This document shows, piece after piece, positions 1 through 5,568 of a stretch of DNA of 6,447 bases. Source of the stretch: Gemmatimonadota bacterium (GTDB lineage Bacteria; Gemmatimonadota; Gemmatimonadetes; Gemmatimonadales; GWC2-71-9). The notes below the pieces were generated by a model, which saw only the letters and a program-made list of their open reading frames with translations, had not been told where the DNA came from and made no database searches. The DNA lies in NCBI GenBank assembly GCA_022573095.1, contig JACZUR010000135.1:1-6447 (forward strand). The letters run 5' to 3'. The first letter of the stretch is position 1. Every line of letters starts with the position of its first letter. The translations under genes were made by a program, and so were the position numbers.

Positions 1-19
1 CGGGAGCGGGTTGCATGTT
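1..19 (+). repeat. Copy 1 of a ~19-bp dispersed repeat (pair at 3240-3258)
   Basis: This stretch matches 3240-3258 at 17 of 19 positions, with differences at the 5th and 12th bases. Both copies contain GCGGGTYGCATGTT. After the matched core both continue into a gapped, weaker similarity (GGGGCG...GAA...GACGAAC-like). Here it lies about 90 bp upstream of the kinase fragment; the other copy lies between the permease and the AT-rich gene. The function is unknown. It could be a chance GC-rich match, a decayed dispersed repeat, or a recombination footprint. Confidence 0.3.
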
Positions 20-97
20 GGGGCGGCGAACAAGATCGAACGTGTCGTTTCATCTCGTAACGCCCCTCGCTCTGTCCCTCTGTGTACCTGCACCGCA

Positions 98-103
98 TAT
101 TAG
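98..103 (+). promoter_or_regulatory. Possible -10 element of the first kinase fragment
   Basis: TATTAG (or CATATT shifted by two bases) lies 6-8 bp upstream of the ATG at 110, and there is no Shine-Dalgarno sequence before that ATG. This would give a leaderless or nearly leaderless transcript. No convincing -35 box is visible. The second kinase fragment has a similar arrangement (TATCTT 10 bp before its ATG), which is modest support. Confidence 0.25.
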
Positions 104-109
104 CCCCCA

Positions 110-253
110 ATGTCTGAGCGACTGGAAGAACTAAAAGCCGCGCTTAAGGGCCGCTACGAGATCGACAAGGAACTCGGTCACGGTGGGTGTAGAGCTCCGA
201 TCATACCCCCCGATCACCACTGCTCATGCGAGGATGTCCGCCGGCGTACCTGA
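110..253 (+). pseudogene. Truncated serine/threonine protein kinase (N-terminal head only)
   Basis: An ATG at 110 opens a 47-codon frame whose first ~26 residues (MSERLEELKAALKGRYEIDK, then ELGHGG) match the standard start of PknB-like (Hanks-type) kinases. These have a short helical lead, then RYEI-x-x-ELG-x-GG, the first strand and glycine-rich ATP-binding loop. In a working kinase the loop continues as GGMATVYLA and then the catalytic domain. Here homology stops at about position 187, and 21 unrelated residues (CRAPIIPP...) run to the TGA at 251-253. The invariant Lys, the HRD Asp and the DFG motif are all absent, so this cannot be an active kinase. The breakpoint is in the same codon region as in the second kinase relic at 4737-4835. 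Recognition of the kinase start is firm; whether the 47-residue peptide is made is unknown. Confidence 0.75.
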
Positions 254-302
254 ATTGGTCAGACCGGGTCCAGATGCGGGTCCACCGAAGGTTTACCAAA
301 GC

Positions 303-331
303 AAAAAGCCCTGTCTTTGCGGGCCTTTCTT
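303..331 (-). terminator. Hairpin terminator, probably for minus-strand transcription
   Basis: AAAGCCC (305-311) pairs with GGGCCTTT (321-328) with one bulge, around a 9-nt loop. Read on the minus strand, the hairpin is followed by TTTTTGCTTT, a good intrinsic-terminator tail. On the plus strand the tail is CTTTCTTAAT, so weaker bidirectional action is possible. It lies just downstream, in the minus direction, of the tRNA-Leu-like fragment at 352-399. That position would suit the original terminator of a stable RNA gene. Confidence 0.5.
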
Positions 332-351
332 AATGTCCGGAGCTTTCTGTT

Positions 352-399
352 GCAGGATCCTAAATCCTGCGCGTATACCAATACCTGACACGCCGCTCG
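352..399 (-). pseudogene. tRNA-Leu(UAG)-like fragment, 5' half only
   Basis: On the minus strand, ATTGGTATACGC (D-loop and D-stem side, with the invariant GG) is followed by a 6-bp anticodon stem, GCAGGA/TCCTGC. The stem encloses the 7-nt loop TTTAGGA, which reads U33, anticodon UAG (bases complementary to 360-362) and a purine at position 37. This is the usual look of bacterial tRNA-Leu(UAG). The D-arm is slightly abnormal, with an extra base before ATTGG. Downstream of the anticodon stem there is no T-arm (no GTTCRA) and no 3' acceptor strand matching the 5' GCGAGCG. It is therefore not a functional tRNA as it stands. It could be the remnant of a tRNA cut by a rearrangement, or a lookalike hairpin. 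Confidence 0.4.
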
Positions 400-545
400 C
401 CAGCGGGCTCGCGCCGGTGAGAGCCAACGCCGCTCACTACATTCGCGCCTTTTGGTCCGCAACGGTCGCTCCTGACACTCGCGACCTGATGAGTCAACCC
501 CGCTCATTTTCATTTGCGGCTCAGGATTCGCCACGGTCGCGAGGG
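384..545 (+). repeat. Diverged ~70-bp direct repeat, two copies plus a partial third
   Basis: The segment around 415-475 aligns with 485-545 at roughly 70% identity by eye. GAGCCAACGCCGCTCAC at 421 pairs with GAGTCAACCCCGCTCAT at 491. ATTCGCGCC at 441 pairs with ATTTGCGGC at 512, and both copies end in ACGGTCGC. A partial earlier copy is seen at 390-415 (ACGCCGCTC...TCGCGCC). CCTGACAC also occurs at both 384 and 471. No coding potential convincingly explains it. It looks like an old tandem duplication in non-coding DNA, adjoining the tRNA-like fragment. Confidence 0.45.
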
Positions 546-548
546 CAA

Positions 549-605
549 GAAAAATTAACCACTAAAGACCGCGAGACACAGTTTCTTACGGGGAAATGTA
601 GTGGT
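549..605 (-). terminator. Possible terminator downstream of the permease gene
   Basis: On the minus strand, ACCACTA (complement of 599-605) can pair with TAGTGGT (complement of 558-564), and TAATTTTTC follows. An alternative pairing, AGACC with GGTCT, uses the same region. The loop is long (about 34 nt), which weakens the call. It sits 40-90 bp past the permease stop codon, where a terminator is expected. The plus-strand text here (CCACTAAAGACC...GAGACACAG) also resembles a common low-complexity intergenic motif of environmental bacteria. Confidence 0.3.
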
Positions 606-642
606 CTCCTTAACCTCTGACGTCCAGACCCGGCCAGCGGTG

Positions 643-3084
643 TCACTCGGGTTTCAGCACCGCGGCCGGCGAGATCCTGGATGCTCGAATCGCCGGCACC
701 ATTGTCGCTAACAGAGCCACTATCGTCAGTCCCACAGCCACCATAACGAACATCAGCGGGTCGCGCGCGCTCGTGCCGTACATTTGGCTCGCGGTTATGC
801 GCGCGGCCGCCCACCCCCCGAACAGCCCTACCGCGACCCCGACGCCGGCAAGCTTCAAGCCGTGGGTCATGATTAGTTGCCAGATGGAGCCCGACTCGGC
901 CCCCAGGGCCATGCGAATCGCCATCTCGGTCGTCCGCTGCTGGACCGAGAATCCGATCACTCCGTAGATACCGATAGCGGCCAATACGGGTGCGACAAAG
1001 GCAAACGCGGTCAACAGGATCACCGCGAACCGTTTGCTCGCATACGAACCGGCAATCACCGTCTCGAAAGTTGCCACACGACCCGTGGCAATCGTGGGGT
1101 CGAGCGCTGCCAAGTCGTCCCGCACGGTCTGAGCCAGTTGCAAGGGTTCACCGTCCGCTCGGACGATCAGGGTCATCCGTCGAAATGGCGCCTGATTGTG
1201 CACGAAGAACACCGCGGGCTCCGGCGCCTCGGCGAGGCTGGAGAACTTGAAGTCTTCGACCAGCCCGACAATCTCCGCTTCTTGCTCCCCGGGATATGTA
1301 CCTAAGCCCCCAAAGCCAGTGGGAAGCTGGTGTAGGTGCTTGCCGATTGGATCTTCGTCGGGAAATAGCAGGCGCTTGAACGCCTGGTTCACCACGACGA
1401 CGGGCGGGGAACCCCGACGATCCGTCCGTTCCAGGTCTCGTCCACCGAGCAGAGGAATCCTCATGTTCTGGAAGAAATTGGGACTCACCTGCCTCAAGAA
1501 CGCCTGCGGCTCCGATCCTTGCTGGAGCGGTGCGCGATCCCTGACGAAGATCGGCACCCGGAAGTCCAGCATTGGTCCGAACGGCAGACTCGAGATCGCC
1601 GATACGGATTGCACGCCGGGCGACGCCGAGAGCCGTTCGAAATACCGCTCGTAGAAGTCCGCGATGGCGGTGGAGTCGGCGTACGACGCAAATGGCAACG
1701 ACAGTTCCGCGACGAGCGAGTTCGATGGGTCGAAACCGGGATTCTCCGCGGCCAGGTTGCGGAAACTCTTCACGAGCAGCCCTGCTTCCAACACCAACAC
1801 CACGGCGAGGGCGAGTTCCAGTATCACCAGCGTGTTGCGCACGTTGGCGCCGCCTCTTCCGCCCGAACCCTTGGCGCCCTCGCCGAGCGCCGATCTGAGG
1901 TCCGGTGTGCCGGCCGCGAGCGCTGGGAACATCCCGAACAGCAACCCGGCGGCACCCGTTGCGCCAAGTGTGAACAGCAACACGCGACCGTCGATCACCG
2001 CCTGGTCCAGCAGGTCCATCTCTACGGGGGTGAAGAAGTGGATCCCCTTCAGCAACCCCACGGCAAGTGCCAACCCACCCAACGCCCCGATCGAAGCCAG
2101 AGCGATGCTCTCGGTGAGAAGTTGGCGGATTATGCGACCCCTCCCGGCACCGACCGCAGTCCGCACGGCGATTTCCGTAGCACGAGCTGCGCCCCGTGTC
2201 AGCAGCAGGTTCGCGACGTTGACCGAAGCAATGAGCAGGAGCACCGCAGAGGCGCCCAGGAGAATGAGCAAGGCCGGCCTCAGGTCGCCGACTATCGTGC
2301 GATGGAGGGTCTCCATGCTCACCCCGATATTGCGATTGGACTCGGGGAACTCTTGTTCCAGTCGGGTCGCGATTACCTGGAGATCGGACCGGGCGGTTTC
2401 CAGCGACACGCCCTCGTTCATGCGAGCTACGACGTTGAGGAACCGCCCCTGTCGCGGCTGTGTGGCGTTGATCGGAAACGCAACCCAGGCAACAGCCTTG
2501 CGAGGAAACTGGAAACCGGGGGGCGCGATCCCGATGACCTCGATGTTGAATCCCTCGGCCATGATTGACGTGCCGATGATATCGGGGTCGCCGCTGTACA
2601 GGTTCTGCCAAACGCCGTGGCCCAAAACGATCCGGAAGTTGCCTTGCTGTGTCAGCTCGGCATCTTCTTCCGTCAAGAACCGGCCTAGATGCGGTACCGC
2701 ACCCATCATCTCGAACATGTTGACCGACACGCCGCCGGCCGGGATTTTTTGCGCGTTCCCACCGTCATCAGTGAACGTCGCGTCGTACGGGAAAAACGCG
2801 GCGAAGTCGCGGAAGGCCTGGGATTGCTCGCGATAGTCGAAGATCTCAGTGGAGCTGAAATCGCCTTGCTCGACGCCGGCCGGCAGGTTCGTGGTCCACA
2901 CGCGGACCAGTTGTTCCGAATCGGGATAAGGAAGACCCTTTAGCAGGACGCCGTCGACCGCACTGAAAATGGCGGTGGTCGCTCCGATTCCCAATGCGAC
3001 TGTTGCGGCGGCAATCGCCGCGAAACCGGGATGCTTGCGAAGGTAGCGAAACGCGTACTGAAGATCCTGGCGGAACGATTCCAT
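643..3084 (-). CDS. ABC transporter permease, ADOP family (duplicated MacB_PCD-FtsX)
   Basis: This encodes an 813-residue inner-membrane protein with the duplicated layout of 'acidobacterial duplicated orphan permeases'. The order is: cytoplasmic start MESFRQDLQYAFRYLRKHPG; TM1 (~21-44); a first MacB-like periplasmic core domain (~50-260); an FtsX segment with three helices (~270-295, 327-349, 367-392); TM5 (~416-438); a second periplasmic domain (~450-680); and three final helices (~685-712, 742-763, 776-798). Both FtsX halves carry the family signature (EIAVRTAVGAGRGRIIRQLL at ~304-323 and EMAIRMALGAESGSI at ~720-734). The end, AIRASRISPAAVLKPE, is also typical. Related MacB permeases work with an ATPase in efflux or envelope stress transport. 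No ATPase is adjacent here, as is usual for 'orphan' ADOPs, so the substrate is unknown. The ATG at 3084 is chosen over a GTG at 3120 because GGAGG lies 10 nt upstream and the protein then begins with the family's usual start. The reading frame is intact. Confidence 0.93.
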   Translation of the reverse strand: MESFRQDLQYAFRYLRKHPGFAAIAAATVALGIGATTAIFSAVDGVLLKGLPYPDSEQLVRVWTTNLPAGVEQGDFSSTEIFDYREQSQAFRDFAAFFPYDATFTDDGGNAQKIPAGGVSVNMFEMMGAVPHLGRFLTEEDAELTQQGNFRIVLGHGVWQNLYSGDPDIIGTSIMAEGFNIEVIGIAPPGFQFPRKAVAWVAFPINATQPRQGRFLNVVARMNEGVSLETARSDLQVIATRLEQEFPESNRNIGVSMETLHRTIVGDLRPALLILLGASAVLLLIASVNVANLLLTRGAARATEIAVRTAVGAGRGRIIRQLLTESIALASIGALGGLALAVGLLKGIHFFTPVEMDLLDQAVIDGRVLLFTLGATGAAGLLFGMFPALAAGTPDLRSALGEGAKGSGGRGGANVRNTLVILELALAVVLVLEAGLLVKSFRNLAAENPGFDPSNSLVAELSLPFASYADSTAIADFYERYFERLSASPGVQSVSAISSLPFGPMLDFRVPIFVRDRAPLQQGSEPQAFLRQVSPNFFQNMRIPLLGGRDLERTDRRGSPPVVVVNQAFKRLLFPDEDPIGKHLHQLPTGFGGLGTYPGEQEAEIVGLVEDFKFSSLAEAPEPAVFFVHNQAPFRRMTLIVRADGEPLQLAQTVRDDLAALDPTIATGRVATFETVIAGSYASKRFAVILLTAFAFVAPVLAAIGIYGVIGFSVQQRTTEMAIRMALGAESGSIWQLIMTHGLKLAGVGVAVGLFGGWAAARITASQMYGTSARDPLMFVMVAVGLTIVALLATMVPAIRASRISPAAVLKPE

Positions 3085-3355
3085 ATACTGCCGACCTCCA
3101 TCGGGGACTTCCAAAGTCACCTATTTCCCAAGGCGTGGTGAGCGGGCGAGCCGGACTATGCTAAAAGGGCGAGGATTTGTTTGCTTGTCCTCTTGCGTAG
3201 TATGGATGGCCGGATTCTCTCCCGCTAACTAGCGCAGCCCGGGCGCGGGTCGCATGTTCAAGGGGCGAAATTGAGTGACGAACCTGCATGCAGCAACTAT
3301 AACTGTATGTCACACGACGGATCCAGTATCCCAGCAAGGAGCGAGATATGAATTG
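3085..3355. other. Gene-free stretch between permease and AT-rich gene
   Basis: No convincing coding frame is seen. It contains the permease Shine-Dalgarno sequence (3095-3099), the second copy of the 19-bp repeat (3240-3258) and, at its left side, the probable permease promoter region. A minus-strand TAGCAT around 3158-3165 is a candidate -10 only. The part from about 3290 to 3354 is lower in GC than the permease and may belong to the cassette-like unit. No tRNA or strong terminator is apparent. Confidence 0.4.
3240..3258 (+). repeat. Copy 2 of the ~19-bp dispersed repeat
   Basis: Partner of positions 1-19 (17 of 19 identical, same orientation). It lies in the intergenic region about 100 bp from the stop codon of the AT-rich gene and about 155 bp upstream of the permease start. 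Confidence 0.3.
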
Positions 3356-3683
3356 TTAGACATCCGCCCTTGATGCCATATAAGACCACAATGACTCCCC
3401 TTTTACTTCACCGTAGTCGTCAACCAAATTTGTAGTTATTTCAGTGAAATAGAAATCAAGTTGGGTTTCACGCTCATGTTGCAATGGTGAAGAACAGAAA
3501 CACATTTCATACCATTCAGTGAAACCAGATTCGGTCAGTACTGCCCTTTTCATTGCAGCAACAAGTTCTTCACCATCCGGTCGTTGGTTTGCTATGGTCC
3601 CATCAGTAAGTCTTAAATAAAACTCACCAATTTTATCTTCGATAATTTTTGCTTTAACTTTATATATCATATTGCTGCCCAAC
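3341..3683 (-). mobile_element. Integron gene-cassette-like unit (degenerate attC ends)
   Basis: On the minus strand the unit begins at a G/TTGGGC core site (GTTRRRY consensus, 3683-3677) only 7 bases before the ATG of a small AT-rich gene. It ends just after the gene with GTCTAAC (RYYYAAC consensus, 3361-3355), into which the stop codon is built. The sequence then runs AATTCATATCTCGC. TGTCTAACAATTC is the same 13-nt opening I recall for the attC of the aadA1 cassette. The two core heptamers can pair at all 7 positions (two G-T wobbles), as R'' and R' of one attC should. Against it: I find no L' half and no closing GTT at a normal attC distance downstream, and there is no integrase. It may be a decayed or secondarily inserted cassette. 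Confidence 0.4.
3356..3670 (-). CDS. Small AT-rich protein of unknown function, cassette-type
   Basis: This encodes 104 residues beginning MIYKVKAKII. It has no signal peptide or membrane segment. The middle part (WYEMCFCSSPLQHERE, residues 53-68) and the following aromatic stretch (LDFYFTEITTNLV) resemble a family of ~90-110 residue soluble bacterial proteins with a CFC-x-x-PL-x-x-ER motif. I recall that family from memory, without an assigned function. The gene is strikingly AT-rich: sampled 60-base blocks are about 25-33% GC, against about 77% in a sampled permease block. This implies recent acquisition. The ATG at 3670 is preferred over an in-frame TTG at 3682, which coincides with the proposed cassette boundary. 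There is no Shine-Dalgarno sequence before the start. It lies 59 bp downstream of the methyltransferase on the same strand and may be read through from it. Confidence 0.8.
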   Translation of the reverse strand: MIYKVKAKIIEDKIGEFYLRLTDGTIANQRPDGEELVAAMKRAVLTESGFTEWYEMCFCSSPLQHERETQLDFYFTEITTNLVDDYGEVKGESLWSYMASRADV

Positions 3684-3696
3684 GATAAAGCTCGCC
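3677..3696 (-). other. attC-like L'-R' half-site
   Basis: On the minus strand this reads GGCGAGC, a 6-base spacer TTTATC, then GTTGGGC. The order and spacing fit an L' box followed by the R' core site used by integron integrases, with cleavage expected between G and TT. A matching R''-L'' left arm (GCCCAAC, GCTCGCC) is not found upstream; the methyltransferase stop codon occupies that place. It could be a truncated attC, or an unrelated target that happens to contain GTT. Confidence 0.35.
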
Positions 3697-3698
3697 TG

Positions 3699-3725
3699 CC
3701 GCTATGAAGCGCAGCGGAATAGCGG
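3699..3725. other. Perfect 7-bp inverted repeat after the methyltransferase
   Basis: CCGCTAT (3699-3705) and ATAGCGG (3719-3725) form a stem around a 13-nt loop that itself contains GCGCAGCG. It sits 4 bp past the methyltransferase stop codon. There is no U-run on either side, so it is not a typical intrinsic terminator. It could stabilise the mRNA 3' end, or be the central stem of a decayed attC ending at 3677. Confidence 0.4.
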
Positions 3726-3729
3726 TGGG

Positions 3730-4736
<1,007 letters not shown>

Positions 4737-4740
<4 letters not shown>

Positions 4741-4835
4741 CGTGACCTCCTTGCCATCCCAATGTGGCCGAGCTCGCTCTCGATCTCGTAACGATCGGCG
4801 AACGAGATCTTGAGGCGATTGAAAGTGTCGGTCAT
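4737..4835 (-). pseudogene. Truncated serine/threonine protein kinase head, leader of the methyltransferase
   Basis: On the minus strand, an ATG at 4835 opens a 32-codon frame. It starts MTDTFNRLKISFADRYEIES and continues ELGHIGMA, the standard N-terminus and glycine-rich loop of a Hanks-type kinase. Homology ends after GGGATGGC. The next codons (ARG ARG SER ARG, stop) arise from the Shine-Dalgarno sequence of the methyltransferase. The TGA overlaps the methyltransferase start as ATGA, a layout typical of translational coupling. The kinase catalytic core is entirely missing. The relic may supply the methyltransferase with a promoter and a short upstream reading frame. One loop Gly is replaced by Ile (GHIG for GHGG), a sign of decay. 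It is in inverted orientation relative to the first relic: 4758-4793 matches 152-187 at about 28 of 36 positions. Confidence 0.75.
4746..4752 (-). promoter_or_regulatory. Strong Shine-Dalgarno sequence of the methyltransferase
   Basis: AAGGAGG on the minus strand, 5 nt before the ATG at 4740. It decides the methyltransferase start and lies inside the last codons of the kinase-head frame, so a ribosome reading that frame would pass over it and terminate at the start codon. Confidence 0.75.
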
Positions 4836-4845
4836 AGGTTGACGG

Positions 4846-4851
4846 AAGATA
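4846..4851 (-). promoter_or_regulatory. Possible -10 element of the kinase head / methyltransferase
   Basis: TATCTT on the minus strand ends 10 bp before the ATG at 4835. That would place the transcript start within a few bases of the ATG. No clear -35 box is seen at the usual spacing. If real, it is an inherited kinase promoter that now drives the methyltransferase. Confidence 0.3.
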
Positions 4852-4921
4852 GGGCCACCATCGGGATACTGCGAGCAACCCATTGCGATTGTTCCAAAGT
4901 TGTGCTACTCCGTAGGGCGCA

Positions 4922-4980
4922 TCGCGAACGAGGGCACCCGGAGCGCAGCGGAGGGACTAGTCCGAGCGAAGCGAGGCGAG
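4922..4980. repeat. REP-like GC-rich palindromic segment
   Basis: A 10-bp perfect palindrome, GGACTAGTCC (4954-4963), is flanked by GGAGCGCAGCGGAG on the left and GAGCGAAGCGAGG on the right. Such segments recur in intergenic DNA of many environmental bacteria, a statement from memory. The segment leads directly into the tandem repeats that follow. No gene is supported here. Confidence 0.45.
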
Positions 4981-5044
4981 AACGATTGAACGATTGAACG
5001 ATTGAGCGATTGAGCGATTGAGCGATTGAACGAGGGAACGAAGG
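4981..5044 (+). repeat. 8-bp tandem array, (AACGATTG/AGCGATTG)n
   Basis: Three perfect AACGATTG units (4981-5004) are followed by three AGCGATTG units (5005-5028) and two degenerate ones, AACGAGGG and AACGAAGG (5029-5044). The unit length is not a multiple of three and no real gene crosses it. The block-wise change from AACG to AGCG suggests growth by slippage in two stages. Confidence 0.92.
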
Positions 5045-5045
5045 C

Positions 5046-5077
5046 GGTCGGCGGGTCGGCGGGTCAGCGGGTCAGCG
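5046..5077 (+). repeat. 8-bp tandem array, (GGTCGGCG/GGTCAGCG)n
   Basis: Two GGTCGGCG units are followed by two GGTCAGCG units, again with a block-wise single-base change. It begins one base after the preceding array. The sequence is unrelated to that array, although the period is the same. Confidence 0.9.
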
Positions 5078-5081
5078 ATTA

Positions 5082-5095
5082 CGATTTCCGATTTC
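5082..5095 (+). repeat. Two tandem copies of CGATTTC
   Basis: A short 7-bp direct duplication inside the repeat-rich zone. It is minor on its own and is listed because four other arrays adjoin it. Confidence 0.6.
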
Positions 5096-5107
5096 CTGCT
5101 CCCCTGG

Positions 5108-5131
5108 ACGCTGCACGCTGCACGCTGCACG
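5108..5131 (+). repeat. 7-bp tandem array, (ACGCTGC)3
   Basis: Three perfect ACGCTGC units plus a partial ACG. Shortly after, GCGGTAAGCCGTAAGCGG (about 5138-5155) shows another imperfect 7-bp periodicity. Confidence 0.88.
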
Positions 5132-5164
5132 AGAAAAGCGGTAAGCCGTAAGCGGATAAGTGAC

Positions 5165-5204
5165 ACCGTCTTTCACCGTCCTTTACCGTCCTTTACTGTC
5201 TATT
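5165..5204 (+). repeat. 10-bp tandem array, ACCGTCCTTT type
   Basis: Four units: ACCGTCTTTC, ACCGTCCTTT, ACCGTCCTTT and ACTGTCTATT. It is the last array before the CPXCG gene, and its T-rich strand faces that gene. There is no hairpin, so it is not a terminator. Confidence 0.85.
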
Positions 5205-5262
5205 CTTACCGATGGCCAACTAGGGTGATTCACAACGGTATGGGCAGTACGGAGTGGTTTCG

Positions 5263-5472
5263 ATGGTAGACAGTTCTGATATCGTTTTCGAAACGTCAGC
5301 GGACGTTACCTGTCCGCACTGCGGGGAGACGGTTTCCATTCGCCTGGATCCGGGCGGCGGAACGGGGCAGGAGTATGTCGAGGACTGCGAGGTATGTTGC
5401 AGACCGTGGCGTGTCCGAGTGCGGTACAGATTGGATGGTTCAGCGCTGGTCCAAATCGAACCCACCGATTGA
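5263..5472 (+). CDS. CPXCG motif-containing small Cys-rich protein
   Basis: A 69-residue soluble protein of the Cys_rich_CPXG family, at normal family length. It has CPHCG at residues 17-21, then an acidic/Gly stretch (LDPGGG), then QEYVEDCEVCCRPW at 36-49. The four cysteines C17, C20, C42 and C45 (with C46 next to C45) have the layout of a zinc-ribbon-like metal site. The function of the family is not established. The ATG at 5263 is chosen because GGAG lies 8 nt upstream; the in-frame GTG at 5254 overlaps that site. The gene stands alone, with the repeat zone upstream and a convergent peptidase gene 96 bp downstream. Confidence 0.9.
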   Translation: MVDSSDIVFETSADVTCPHCGETVSIRLDPGGGTGQEYVEDCEVCCRPWRVRVRYRLDGSALVQIEPTD

Positions 5473-5568
5473 ACCGGCAAACTCAGTGTTCCCGAGTATC
5501 CGTTTGACCGTAAGGTCTCCTAATTGCATACTCACGCGCGATCCTGACCGCTCCGCCGCCCCAACTCC

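Noticed and set aside
352..399. Complete functional tRNA gene, or a tRNA interrupted by a group I intron
   Set aside because: The anticodon stem and loop are uninterrupted, and neither a T-arm nor a matching 3' acceptor strand is found downstream.
259..534. 91-residue minus-strand open frame across the left non-coding region
   Set aside because: It is Arg/Cys-rich with no recognisable domain. It overlaps the tRNA-like fragment and the diverged repeats, and is a GC-rich chance frame.
1148..2836. Several long open frames (up to 487 residues) within the permease region on both strands
   Set aside because: They are shadows of the GC-rich permease gene: Arg/Pro/Gly/Ser-rich compositions without domains or ribosome sites, against a clearly conserved permease frame.
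3085..3120. GTG start of the permease at 3120
   Set aside because: No ribosome site precedes it, and the ATG at 3084 has GGAGG 10 nt upstream and the typical family N-terminus.
3300..3361. Full attC site on the + strand ending in GTTAGAC
   Set aside because: I found no RYYYAAC partner or pairable L box at a 57-141-base distance, so only half-sites are claimed.
4741..4878. 46-residue N-terminal extension of the methyltransferase from an upstream start at 4878
   Set aside because: It is the kinase relic read in another frame, lacks a ribosome site, and the ATG at 4740 has AAGGAGG at ideal spacing and gives the normal family length.
4981..5204. CRISPR array
   Set aside because: Repeat units are 7-10 bp and directly contiguous, with no unique spacers and no cas genes.
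5254..5262. GTG start of the CPXCG protein at 5254
   Set aside because: It overlaps the GGAG ribosome site that serves the ATG at 5263.
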